A stretch of 64,000 bases of DNA from Proales similis (lineage: Eukaryota; Rotifera; Eurotatoria; Ploima; Proalidae): NCBI GenBank assembly GCA_019059635.1, contig JAGVRJ010000008.1, positions 1,550,001 to 1,614,000 on the forward strand, written 5' to 3'. Under the pieces are notes generated by a model. It saw only the letters and a program-made list of their open reading frames with translations. It did no database searches and was not told where the DNA came from. Below, piece after piece: positions 1 through 10,350 of the stretch. The position numbers and the translations under genes are program-made. The first letter of the stretch is position 1; each line of letters begins with the position of its first letter.

Positions 1-1737
1 CGCACGCGCTTTTCTAATTGCGGCGACGAGCAATCGAGCGAGTAAGCAATCGAGCGAGCGAGCCAAGAAAATGATCTGCAGCGAACTGGCCGTGCATCGT
101 GTGTTTACACTAGGCTCTAACTTGGTCACTTAGCCGCTTCTCGGCTCAATTAAACGGCCTCCGACGTCAACGTCGACAATGAGCGGTCCAACCAGTTTGA
201 TGAGTTGCAAAGAGAGAGACCCAGTGAAATAGATTTTTGTCTATTTGTCCAGCAAGCTCGTTCTAGCCGTCAACTGGTCAGCTACCTTGTCTCGAGTTTC
301 TCACTTCTCGTCCACTCACACACACGCCGGCAGGCTAAAACATGGCCCAGGCCAAGCACCAACATCCTTGGACCAACATATTTCATTAATAAACAGTGTG
401 GCGTTCAGTCGCTGCAAATATTGACCGACAACTAAAGGACGCAGAGAAGCGTCTGTACTTGCAAGCGAACCTAAAAGTGAGTGAGAATAGCGACTCATTT
501 GGTGCGAGAGAGAGAGAGAGAGGACGCAAGAGAGAAAGGGCAGAGAGAAATGGTGTTGACTGTGAGGAGCTGACCTGAGGGCCGCCGGAGGCGAGCAACA
601 AGTTGCAAAGAATGAAAACAGGCTGAAGGAACCGAGGCCGAGCAGTGGCCCAGTTAAAATGCCAGACTTGTCAAAGTCTTGCCGACTCAATGCAGCGGCC
701 GCAAATGAGCCCAAGGCGAGAGCCGTTGCTCGGTTGTGGTGCCACTGGTCGGAAAAGCATTCAGGTCCGTTTCAGCCGGGTCACAACATTTTGACTGAAA
801 CAATGACTCTGCCACGCGGCGCAGAACAGAGAGCGCACAACAACAATATAGAGAAATAGAGAAAGCCGATAGGCATCGACTAAGAGCACGATCTTCTGGG
901 CGGCTAATTTCGGCCGACGGTCAGTGGGCTTAAAAGCTCGTCGGCTAGGCTAGTAGTGCTAGCGAGTTAGAGGCATAAGATTACCGAATGTGCATGATGA
1001 GTGCATTGCGTTTGAAAGGCGGCTGCGTTTATTGAAGCCGAGCGGGCCGTTTATTGAAATTGATGCTGCCAACTTGGCTCTAGTTGCTGTTTCGGTCAGC
1101 CGCCCTGATGCTTCTGGAAAGTGGCGCACAGTTCGAAAAGAGCAAACAAAAGGCGCCCAAAGAGAGAGAGAGAGAGAGGGCGCGTGGAATGCAAAAGGCA
1201 GCCGAGAGTGGGATGATGCAAATAATAAACGGCTGATTGGACGCCTGCTTTATTAACTCGAGCGTTTTCGACGTGCTCAATGCAGCGCGAAAAAAACATA
1301 GAGGCGTCGGTCTAATTCACAACTCGAGCGCCAGCCGTCAAAGCCCTCCGCTCTAGAACGTGTGCACTCATAATGACAAGAGGTGCTCGATGATGCAATT
1401 TGACTCTCTGCTTTTGAAGGGCAGTCGCACGCTTGTTGCCTAATTGAACGGCAAACACACAGACCACAAAAAAAACAACGCCCGGACGACCTCGCACGTA
1501 CGAATGATGAGACGCGAGGCAACCAAGTTGATGGAAGAAAGGCAGGAGAGGCGATTAGAAGGAGAGGGAAACGCATCGGATGGGCAGACAAAGGTCGGCC
1601 AGTGAGAAGCAGCAGCAGCATCATGATTGAGCTGCTCTTCCTCACATTTAATTACAATCAGATTCGATTGTTTGCTCAGTTGTTTACGCTTCGATCGCGT
1701 TCAACCTGCTCTTGTGAATCAGGTCAGTGGCGTGTGT

Positions 1738-1755
1738 TCAATATTGCAATATTGA
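1738..1755. repeat. 18-bp perfect palindrome
   Basis: TCAATATTGCAATATTGA reads identically on both strands, and the symmetry ends at both flanking bases. No function can be assigned; a dimeric DNA-binding-protein site is one possibility. It lies in the gene-poor left end of the window. Confidence 0.5.
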
Positions 1756-1883
1756 CCGAAGCGATCTGGTGAGCCCACAAGTAAACACACACACACGCGC
1801 GATTCTAATCTCCTCCAGCCACGAACGTTTGTCTGGGTTGGAATGAAGGCAGAAAACAATCAATAGAACGCCACTGTCCTTAA

Positions 1884-1907
1884 AGTGGCCGACCGATATC
1901 GGCCACT
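1884..1907. repeat. Inverted repeat, 9-bp stem and 6-nt loop
   Basis: AGTGGCCGA at 1884-1892 and TCGGCCACT at 1899-1907 pair perfectly around the loop CCGATA. It is followed by T-rich and CT-repeat sequence. It is too short for a microRNA precursor and is recorded as a structural element only. Confidence 0.45.
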
Positions 1908-1937
1908 ATTGCATTTTCTCTTCTCCTCCCTTTGGCG

Positions 1938-2012
1938 CTCTCTCTCTCTCTCTCCCTTTTTTGTCCATCTCTTTCTCTCTCTCTCTCTGATTTGGACACA
2001 CACACACACACA
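1938..2012. repeat. Compound (CT)n/(AC)n microsatellite
   Basis: CT-repeat blocks interrupted by short T-rich spacers run from about 1938 to 1989 and are followed by an AC run at about 1997-2012. It is the longest of several dinucleotide tracts in the left third of the window. Confidence 0.8.
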
Positions 2013-4334
2013 TTCGGTGGCGAACTGAATCGAATGGTGAAAAAAAGCAAATAAACAAATAAAAGTCAAATAGGGCAAGTCAAACACCAGACGGACACAC
2101 GGACAGGCAAGTTAGTCAAACAGCTAATATGAAATGCAAAAAAAAAGAGAGAAAATTTATATGAAGCTCAATGCGACCAGTTGAACTTGGAGAGCAATAA
2201 AACACACGAGAGTGAAGCGTCATAAAAATTTTGCAAACTTCCGACGTTTATTGAATGAGGACGGCGGGCCCAGAGACAGAGAGGGTCGGAGAAAAGTTGA
2301 AGCTTCTGAATGGCCGCTTAAGCGTACAGCGGCCGTCTTATTGTTTTTGTACGGGTGCGGCCGACTGAGTGTTTACGAGCGGGCTTCATGTATTGTTAAT
2401 AATTGGCGGCGGCGGCGGCGTGCCTGGCCAGACAACGAGCGGTCGAATGAAATGAGCGAACCAGAGAGAGCGGACAAACGAATGGACAGGTAAAGCAGGC
2501 ACCATCGCAGCAGCAAAACGCTGTGCTCATCGCCTCTAATGAACGTTTAGTCTTTCAGCCGCCCGTAAGGAATAGGCGCCGTACGCTAATTACTAGGGCG
2601 AAATCAGGGCAGAAAATCAGGGTTTGCGCATGTTTTGCATTAACGAATCGGTGAAGCTCGCCAAACGATTTCGGCGGGCCAGCGCATTGACCCAGTGGCA
2701 TCATGAGCACGGCTCACAATCGAATGATGACAAGCTCAAGTGGCGTCAAGAAGGCCGCCCGCCTTCGGTCACTTGAAATCCTTTCACCCAACTCGCTTGT
2801 GTGTGTGTGTGTGCATGGACCTAAGTATTGAGGTTGTGTTATGTAAGCATTGATTGTATTCTTTCTGGTCTTAAACCTTTGCCTGACCATTGGCCTACAC
2901 ACACACACACACACTTGAAACTCTGTCTTGTTCAAACAAGCAAAGCCACTTGACTATTCAAATAAAGAAATACAGAAACAAAAATTGGAAGACAGGGAGA
3001 GAGAGAGAGAAATGAAAGGATAAGCAGATCGGTTTGAATTGGAGGGCATTTGAACGCAAGTGAAGGATGCGGTGAGGCGGCAGAGGAAAGGTTGATCTGC
3101 CCAAATAAAGACCTTAAGTGACTGATTCAATGACCAATAGAGCGGCGTATGAAATGCAAATGAAACAAGGATTAGATTAACAAGCGATTTGACGTTTCCT
3201 TTCAATTGAGCGCCGACTTATATAATCACCACGACCACAACTAATCTGGCCTCGCTGATGGAGCGCTCGGTCGGCTGCTCTAGCCTCCGATGATAACCTA
3301 AAATTGAAAGGAAAAAAAAAGGCCAAAAAGAAAGGAGAAACGCGGTTGTGAATATTAACAGAGAAAGGCGATAGAGTGAGCCAGAGGGAAGACTTGCGCA
3401 ACACGGGGATTCGGCTTCTATTGACTTTTCACTCCTCTGCTTCTACTCGCGCACTCTCCCAACTGCCGACGACTTGTCGCAGTTCTTTTATTAAGCAAAT
3501 TCATTGTCCATTGTCTTACGTAAGCCTCTTTCACACACACACACACAAGTCAACTTGTAGAAGAGAATGGGCAAACTGTGCAGCCGCTCATTCTTTGAAC
3601 GAGTGAAGGCTAAATGGCGAGCGGAATGGCCGGGAAGAGCCAAGGCAATTGAGAATAGATGATTTGCGCTTGATTTGAATCCGATTGACATCCAAGTCAA
3701 ATTACAAACAAACTAAAGCCGATTAGATTGTGCAGTGGCCCAGTACTTGCTCCCTCTCATCGAGTTTGTGTGCTCAAGAGGGAGAGAGAGCGAGAGAGAG
3801 CAGGCAAGACGACGAGGAGAAGAGAGACGGGCCATTGGACGTGACAATTAATTGAGACCCCAAGAATTTAATCGCGTGTTCAAGGCCTTTCCATCATGGC
3901 CCCAATTGACCTCAACTGACAATAAAATTTGACTCTGGTCACACAATCCTTTCGAGCCGAGGTCCAATCAGCCAGCAGTGATCAACCATTGTCACTGAAG
4001 CTAAAGCTCCTCTCTCTTTGAATCGAATTTTACAACCTCATTACTCAAGCAGTCATTTCTGGTGTCTATTTGTACTTGATACCCGCCCGAGTGCAGAGCG
4101 AGTCCGAGTCAGACGAGAGAGCGGCAGTACTTAGAGTCAAAAACGAAAAAAATAAAAGAAACGCAAAAGAGAAAGAAGGCCAATTAAAACGGTGCCTAGA
4201 TAGAAGGTCATATACATGCCCGATCTAATCAGCTGTATGAATTCTTGCATGCATAATAAGGAGAGTTGAAATTGCGCCTATTCGCGCCAGAGCGCAGCCA
4301 AGCGACGAGGTCGTTAACTAAAGAGTCGATTTAG

Positions 4335-5798
4335 ATGCAACAGCAAACAGAAATGAAGAAGCTAGAGCAGCTGACTAGAGACCTTGGCGAATTCGAACAG
4401 GTCTCTGGACTCACAATCGACACAATAAAGCACTTCAGAGAGAACGTGGCCAAGTCAGAGCAAACGAGTAGAACTGGCAAAAAGATCACGCTGGGCACTT
4501 GCATCGCTGGCGGAGCCCTGTTGACCGGCGGCTTGCTCTTGGCACCGTTCACAGCCGGAGCGTCGGTGGTTAGCACAGCCGGCCTGGGCGCCGGTCTCGG
4601 CCTATTCGGCGGCATTGGCAATGTCGGCATTCAGATCAGTGACTATTTCTCAAACCGCGGCTACCAAAAGAAAATCGAGCAGACGCTGGAAAATCGACAA
4701 CTCCTCGCCCTAAAGCTGATGAGCCATTTTGAAGTACTCGACAAGCTGAAAGATCAGCTGTTGGACACCATTGACTTTACACAGGCGATCAACGAGGAGA
4801 AGACCATGAGCGAGAAAGAGGACGCTTCGGAAATGACCACCATGGTCTCGCTGGCCGCCTTGTTTTTGCTGCGCGAAAACCTCGACAGCCTGTCCTTCAG
4901 CCACAGGAGCAGGATCAGGGCCATCTACGACTTTTTGCTGAAAAACGGCATCGAGTCGAGCAAAGCCATCCTGACCGCGGTGCAGCTCTTCGCCGACCTG
5001 CTCTCTCGCTCTCAGGCCGACGACTTGCCTCTGAACGAGCTTCACCGAGAGTTCGCCAGGCGCGGTCTGGACAACGAGCAGGCGGCGGTCGGCAGCGTCA
5101 TTCTCTTGGCCCATCACCAACAAGCGGAACAGGCGCTGCAGCGAATGCGAAACGCGTCCGACACTGAGTTCAACGAGCACAGGGCGCTGGCCGATGAGCT
5201 TGTGCGCGAGCCGACGCAGTCAGCCTTCCTCACTCTGTTCAGCATATCGATGGCCAACGACTCGTTTGGCCGAGAATGGCTCAAAGAGCTTTTTGTTCAA
5301 ATGACTCTGCTCACAACGCGCTACTTCATTTACCTTGACGGCTACATGGAGCAGCTGGACAAGGCAATCGAGCGGCTCAACTTGAAAGGCTTTTTACAAG
5401 CATTTCTGCACATCTATTGTCCGTTGGTTTTCAAAGGAGCCTTGAGCTCGGTGGGAACACTGCGCGGCATCGGAACTCACGGCGCCCATTTGCATCTCAA
5501 TTCCAATCTGATCGTCTCGGTCTCAAAGAGCTTTGGCATCGATCTGACCAAGAGGGTCGCCATGCATGCAGTGCGAGGAGGCGTGGCCGTTCTCTCCGGC
5601 ATTTTTCTCCTCTGGGACATCAAACAGTTCAAAGACTTGTTCACGAACGAGAGCGAAATTCTCAAAGAAATTGACAAAATCATCCGCCTACTCGACGAGC
5701 ACTTTGACCTCGTCAATGAGTTTAAGAAGCTCTGCGAACAGATCGTTTGCTCGGTAGAACCCAACAAAAAGACAATAATCGACCTAGCGAACGCGTGA
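4335..5798 (+). CDS. Apolipoprotein L-like protein, copy 1
   Basis: Single-exon gene encoding 487 residues. The ATG directly follows an in-frame TAG, which fixes the start. Residues about 1-45 are a charged amphipathic helix. Residues about 50-100 form a glycine-rich hydrophobic hairpin containing GLLLAPFTAGAS, the signature of the apolipoprotein L family, whose members insert into or remodel membranes and bind lipid. A second hydrophobic segment (about residues 400-430) is followed by a heptad-like C-terminal helix, as in ApoL proteins. The helical middle (about residues 158-308) is encoded by DNA virtually identical to the opposite-strand copy at 8276-9715, while the ends are diverged. No signal peptide is evident, so an intracellular membrane-associated role is likely. 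The gene is convergent with OXCT1, whose stop codon lies about 215 bp away. Family assignment is fairly secure; cellular function is unknown. Confidence 0.8.
   Translation: MQQQTEMKKLEQLTRDLGEFEQVSGLTIDTIKHFRENVAKSEQTSRTGKKITLGTCIAGGALLTGGLLLAPFTAGASVVSTAGLGAGLGLFGGIGNVGIQISDYFSNRGYQKKIEQTLENRQLLALKLMSHFEVLDKLKDQLLDTIDFTQAINEEKTMSEKEDASEMTTMVSLAALFLLRENLDSLSFSHRSRIRAIYDFLLKNGIESSKAILTAVQLFADLLSRSQADDLPLNELHREFARRGLDNEQAAVGSVILLAHHQQAEQALQRMRNASDTEFNEHRALADELVREPTQSAFLTLFSISMANDSFGREWLKELFVQMTLLTTRYFIYLDGYMEQLDKAIERLNLKGFLQAFLHIYCPLVFKGALSSVGTLRGIGTHGAHLHLNSNLIVSVSKSFGIDLTKRVAMHAVRGGVAVLSGIFLLWDIKQFKDLFTNESEILKEIDKIIRLLDEHFDLVNEFKKLCEQIVCSVEPNKKTIIDLANA
4808..5258 (+). repeat. 451-bp inverted duplicate tract, copy A
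   Basis: This tract inside ApoL-like copy 1 matches the reverse complement of 8816-9266 with one difference, at 4907 (AGG versus AGA, both Arg). Mismatches begin immediately outside both edges: 4807 and 4803 on the left, and the base after 5258 on the right. Sharp edges and near-identity inside diverged paralogues are typical of gene conversion. Confidence 0.9.
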
Positions 5799-6013
5799 TT
5801 CGTCCCATTTTTGCAAGTAGTTGATTTTTAATCGAAAAAATAAACTTGCTCAACTGAACTGGCTTCAATCGAGCATTGGCCCTTTTGACTCCCGAAAGCC
5901 CGAAGAGGAGAGAAGACACCAAAAATTGCCGGTCAAATAGATTTCTTCTGATTCTAATTTTTTGCTAATAATCTGCCTAACGAGTCATTTTTGACGTGCT
6001 CGAGCTGACGTTT

Positions 6014-8114
6014 CTAGGCCAATGGCATTTCCTTGAGATCATCAGACACCCTGAACTCACAGCCAGTCTTTTGTCTGATCTCCTCGAGGCTGCTTTGAGC
6101 TGAAATCTCCGCCAGAGTGAGACCCGAACTGGGGTCGACCTTGAATACGGCCAGCTCCGTGATGATCATGTGCACACACTTGTAGCCAGTGAGCGGCAGG
6201 TTACACTGGTTCACAATTTTCGGCTCTCCTGACTTTGTTCAGCCTTGGTTATCCAATCAACCGGTCAGTGTGAGCAATTCATTTACTTTGCTGGTGTGGG
6301 AGGTGAGAACGATGACTTTGCTACGTCCACTGCCGACCAGGTCCATTGCTCCGCCCATTCCTTTCACCAGTTTGCCCTTTTTTCAAGTTTGGATTTTTGA
6401 AGCAGACCGGTTGCTCGGGTCGCTGACTCACCGGAATCATCCAGTTGGCCAAATCGCCTTGTCGAGACACCTGCATTGCGCCGAGCATTGTAATGTGAAT
6501 GTGGCCCCTTGAACAGCACTTGGTAGTAGTCGAATTGTGTAATTTCAACATTGTGACCATCGTACCCGCGAATCATCGAGAACGACTCGTCAGTGGTGAG
6601 GAACGCGCCTCCGGGCAGAATTGTGACTGTCTCTTTGCCAGGATTGATCACATCAGCGTCTACTTGGTCCTCTCGTTCGGGATATGGGCCCTAAGCAGGA
6701 CGAAGCAGGTTGAAGGCGTGAAAAGCGCAAGTGTGCGGACTAGAGCAGCATACAAGACCGAGAATTCCGTTTTCCGCTTGCAAGTAAACTTTGGTGCCAG
6801 GCTGGATGTAGTCTGCAACGAGCATTGGAAGTCCGATGCCCAGATTGGCTGTTGGTTATGCAAAATTTTAGCCTCAAGTGACCGATGAGGCGCAAGTGCC
6901 ACAAACAAACCATAAGTGCCATTCTTGAACTCAAGCGCTGCTCGTCGGGCGATCGTCTCCCGCACAGGGTCAACGCTTTTCTTGGCGCCTGCTCCATGTA
7001 CCACCTTACGCTCGATGAACTTGGCATAGGGCGCAGGCTTGACAATACGGTCCACGTAGATGCCGGGCAAGTGAATGAAGTTGGGATCCAGCTCTCCGAC
7101 GTCCACAATCTCGTCCACCTCGGCTATGGTCACTTGGGCCGCTTTTGCCATTGATTGGTTGAAATTAGCCGCCGACTTGCTGAATATCACGTTTCCGGCT
7201 TTGTCCGCCTTCCAGCCCTTGATGAGAGCAAAGTCGGCCGTTATCGCCTCTTCCATCACATAAGTGCGGCCCTTGAACACTCTTGACTGATTTGAGGCAA
7301 GTTGTAAATGCTTCGCTTTGCAGTCCAGTTGGCGTTCAACTAACCTCCTTGGGCTTGCTGAGCTGTTCGACAAAACCGTCCGAACGAAATTTGATCGGCT
7401 CGCCGCCCAGATGGACCAGGGTGTTGACGCCCGTCGGTGTATAGAATGCCGGTATGCCTGCGCCACCACAGCGAATGCGTTCGACCAAAGTGCCCTGAGA
7501 CTTGTCTGAAGCAGATTCTTGTGCGGCCGAGTTGGTGATCAAATGAGTTACCTGGGGCACTAGTTCGACTTCCAGCTCGCCGGTCAGATATTGCTTCTCG
7601 AACAGTTTGTTTTGGCCCAGAAAAGAGCAGACCATCTTTTTGACCTTGAAAATGCGATATTCGAAATTTGAGATTTTTCCCTCAAACAGAGAAACGGAGA
7701 GCGGCGACCTTTTTGCCTTCGAACAGAACATCCAAGCCGTGATGATTGACGCCGCCTTCGTTGCTGATTATATGAAGGTCTTTTATGTCTCGCTTGGCCA
7801 GTGCGTTCACAAGACTCTCGGGCACGCCACAAAGTCCTTCGAATCGATCAAATTGTTCGAGGCCTTGGCCAGAGCGGCGATCATTTGAAAGAATTACCGA
7901 ATCCGCCGACGAGCAGGCTCGAGCCCGAGTGAACGTCGTGTACTGCGGACGACGGATCTTGGTAGATTTCGACGAAATTGTCGCCAGCTCTGAGCTCATA
8001 TCGACCTTTGGAAACGTCGAACGTTGTCCGACGAGACGACAGAGAGGGCAGCGACGAGCAGCTCTTAAGCAAGATGCTGCTCTTGTTTAAAACTCTTGGC
8101 AAGCGCATACTCAA
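6014..8114 (-). CDS. OXCT1: Succinyl-CoA:3-ketoacid CoA-transferase (SCOT), mitochondrial
   Basis: Transfers CoA from succinyl-CoA to acetoacetate, the committed step of ketone-body use in the mitochondrial matrix. Ten exons assemble by GT/AG sites into 522 residues, close to the roughly 520 of animal SCOT: 8114-7898, 7836-7709, 7644-7552, 7494-7345, 7286-6911, 6848-6754, 6690-6566, 6507-6432, 6376-6287 and 6232-6014. All codon phases close without error. The N-terminus is Ser/Arg/Leu-rich, as expected of a transit peptide. LVGGFGLCGVPE and [13 protein letters not shown] mark the alpha-like half. [16 protein letters not shown] in the beta-like half carries the glutamate that forms the enzyme-CoA thioester. 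Introns are 54-66 nt. Intron 3 (7551-7495) is 57 nt, in frame and stop-free, so its retention would add 19 residues. The gene sits between two inverted ApoL-like genes. Confidence 0.95.
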
Positions 8115-8275
8115 ATGTAGGAGAATGTCTATGAATTGCGTGTTTGAATAGAGACTTAGATCGAACCACCAATCTTGACAGGTCGGGCCGGGCAGAATTA
8201 GCTTCTTAAAACGGCAGCATCGTGATAGAGAAAACTGATTGCGAGTGGTGGTGTCGATTTATTTCAAAAGCGATT

Positions 8276-9715
8276 TTAGAAGGAGGAGGAGGAGGAGGGG
8301 CTGAACGAAGGCAAGATTGAAGACGCGATCGCTTCAAAACCGGGTATCAACCCGAAAAATTGGTCTTTTTGCTCATGCATAGATTGAACCATCTGTTCGA
8401 GCTGCGTAATGAATTCGTCTGGCTTTTTAGCCAACTCAGAGAGTTCTTTGATGTCAAGCAAAAGAATAACGCTCGCGAGTACTGAAGCGCCGACACGAAC
8501 TGCTCGCATTGCAACTCGCTTTGTCAAATTGATTCCCAAAGTTCTAGAGACCGAAATGAGGACTCCTGAAGTGAGACGCATTTGTCTCCAGAACGAATTG
8601 CCCATTCCACGCAGCATTCCGAACGTGCTGCCAACTCCTCTGAATATGAACGGACAGTAGAGATGCAGCATGCCCTGAAATAGACCGCTCAGTTTGAGGC
8701 GGCTCAATTCAGTGTCCATTTGGCTGATGTTACTGGTCTGATAGGTGAAATAACGACTTTGGAGAAGAGCTATTCGAATGAAAATTTGTTTCAATGCCTC
8801 TTGGTTTAAAGACTGGTTGGCCATCGATATGCTGAACAGAGTGAGGAAGGCTGACTGCGTCGGCTCGCGCACAAGCTCATCGGCCAGCGCCCTGTGCTCG
8901 TTGAACTCAGTGTCGGACGCGTTTCGCATTCGCTGCAGCGCCTGTTCCGCTTGTTGGTGATGGGCCAAGAGAATGACGCTGCCGACCGCCGCCTGCTCGT
9001 TGTCCAGACCGCGCCTGGCGAACTCTCGGTGAAGCTCGTTCAGAGGCAAGTCGTCGGCCTGAGAGCGAGAGAGCAGGTCGGCGAAGAGCTGCACCGCGGT
9101 CAGGATGGCTTTGCTCGACTCGATGCCGTTTTTCAGCAAAAAGTCGTAGATGGCCCTGATCCTGCTTCTGTGGCTGAAGGACAGGCTGTCGAGGTTTTCG
9201 CGCAGCAAAAACAAGGCGGCCAGCGAGACCATGGTGGTCATTTCCGAAGCGTCCTCTTTCTCGCTCGTGGCCTTCTCCTCGGGCACTTGGACGTCCAATG
9301 TTTCTAGTAGCACCTTTACTAGCGCTTCCAAGACTTCAAAATGCTCTTTGAGAATCTGGGCGGCGTTGCGGCGCTCTTTCAATTTCAACTCGAGTTCCTT
9401 GTTTTTGTCTCTTTTGGCGAGGAAGTCGCCAATCTCGATTCCGACCGTGCCCAGGCCACCCAAGAGGCCCATACTCGCGCCCATGCCGGTAGCTGCGATC
9501 ACTGAGGTGCCGCCTGTAAACGGTGCTAAAATGAGTGATCCTGTTAGCAGAACGCCTCCTGCTATGCTGGTGGTCAATGTAGCCTTTTTGGCCGTGTTTT
9601 TCAATTTGATCCAATTTTTCAACTCTTCCTTGAGCTTGTTCAGTTCATCTAAGGCTATTTCAGTCTGTTTAACAAACTGCTTCAAATCGCTTATCATCCG
9701 ATCCAATCTGCTCAT
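8276..9715 (-). CDS. Apolipoprotein L-like protein, copy 2
   Basis: Single-exon gene of 479 residues if translation starts at 9715. That ATG gives an N-terminus (MSRLDRMISDLKQF) which aligns with copy 1 at 4335. An upstream in-frame ATG at 9841 would add 42 residues and cannot be excluded. The glycine-rich membrane hairpin with SLILAPFTGGTS lies near residues 50-105, the shared helical block near 150-300, a second hydrophobic segment near 400-430, and a coiled-coil-like tail ending in a serine/proline run. The gene is about 160 bp upstream of the OXCT1 start on the same strand, in opposite orientation to copy 1. A membrane-active, lipid-binding role is inferred from family membership only. 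Confidence 0.8.
   Translation of the reverse strand: MSRLDRMISDLKQFVKQTEIALDELNKLKEELKNWIKLKNTAKKATLTTSIAGGVLLTGSLILAPFTGGTSVIAATGMGASMGLLGGLGTVGIEIGDFLAKRDKNKELELKLKERRNAAQILKEHFEVLEALVKVLLETLDVQVPEEKATSEKEDASEMTTMVSLAALFLLRENLDSLSFSHRSRIRAIYDFLLKNGIESSKAILTAVQLFADLLSRSQADDLPLNELHREFARRGLDNEQAAVGSVILLAHHQQAEQALQRMRNASDTEFNEHRALADELVREPTQSAFLTLFSISMANQSLNQEALKQIFIRIALLQSRYFTYQTSNISQMDTELSRLKLSGLFQGMLHLYCPFIFRGVGSTFGMLRGMGNSFWRQMRLTSGVLISVSRTLGINLTKRVAMRAVRVGASVLASVILLLDIKELSELAKKPDEFITQLEQMVQSMHEQKDQFFGLIPGFEAIASSILPSFSPSSSSSF
8816..9266 (-). repeat. 451-bp inverted duplicate tract, copy B
   Basis: Reverse-complement partner of 4808-5258, in frame in both ApoL-like genes, with one silent substitution. 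The two copies flank OXCT1 about 3.5 kb apart, so they could also support inversion of the interval by recombination. Confidence 0.9.
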
Positions 9716-9841
9716 TTTCGCCTTCAAATGATATTCGGCCACAATTCTAAGCTTTTTGAATTCAAGGATTAGAAAATGGAATCGAGCATTAATTTTGAAT
9801 GTATAAAAATTCTGTAACTTCGATTCAAGGCTCATGATCAC

Positions 9842-10350
9842 CAGCTTGCAAGTTTACCGTCAAGGACTGAGGATTCATGTGAGTGTTTTTATTCTACTTT
9901 ATCTAGCCGAGTGTATCTAATCTAATCGAATGCCCTTTTCTCAATCACATGAGGCCGCTCGTGATGCACCAATGGCGTTTAAATGAACAAGCGCGTTAGT
10001 CATTGTGACTTGTGTGAACAGAGCGGTCGAAACTATGGGTAAATGAGTCGAGACCCTACATACACAGTCAAGTTTGCCAAGTCGAAAGCGTGCTCTACTT
10101 CACAGCAAGATCGAGCCGGGTTAGTCTGTTTGCACTTGAACAGGCAACTGAAGCTGTCACATTCGTGTCCGATTAATATAAAGAGAGCTCACTTGTACAA
10201 AGCCTTTATTTGTTTCATTTATGATACAAAGCCGATAGCCGAAATTGAGTGCAGCAAGCTCAAGCGATTTAGGCGGTGATAGTTGAACGAAACAAAACTG
10301 AGAGGAATTTCTGTCGAGTCTGATTTGCATAAATATTAGAAGAGCGATGG
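9842..10350. other. Intergenic region between ApoL-like copy 2 and Deformed
   Basis: About 0.5 kb between the 3' end of the Hox gene and the 5' end of ApoL-like copy 2. It presumably holds the Hox 3' UTR and the ApoL promoter. No conserved element or RNA gene was recognised. I looked specifically for a mir-10 mature sequence on both strands and did not see it. Confidence 0.5.

Larger units (their letters stand above)
1..4334. other. 4.3 kb without a supported gene; microsatellite-rich
   Basis: I see no open reading frame here with a recognisable domain, credible splice sites or homology to anything else in the window. The stretch is punctuated by GA/CT and CA/GT dinucleotide runs, for example near 508-530, 1159-1178, 1941-2012, 2800-2815, 2897-2913, 3533-3547 and 3780-3801. 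Open frames that cross these runs give arginine/glutamate or serine/leucine repeats and are best explained as artefacts of simple sequence. The region may contain regulatory DNA for the ApoL-like gene at its right edge, but nothing specific can be assigned. Confidence 0.6.

Noticed and set aside
205-2493. Several open frames of 60-130 codons on both strands
   Set aside because: They run through GA/CT and CA/GT repeats, have low-complexity products and show no splice or homology support.
4710-5180. Long open frame (156 codons) antisense to ApoL-like copy 1, repeated at 8894-9307
   Set aside because: It lies inside the duplicated coding tract and is the mirror of a real, G+C-rich gene; its repetition simply follows the tract.
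9716-9841. N-terminal 42-codon extension of ApoL-like copy 2
   Set aside because: Copy 1 starts at the position aligned to 9715, and the extension is not conserved, so the shorter start is preferred, though not proven.
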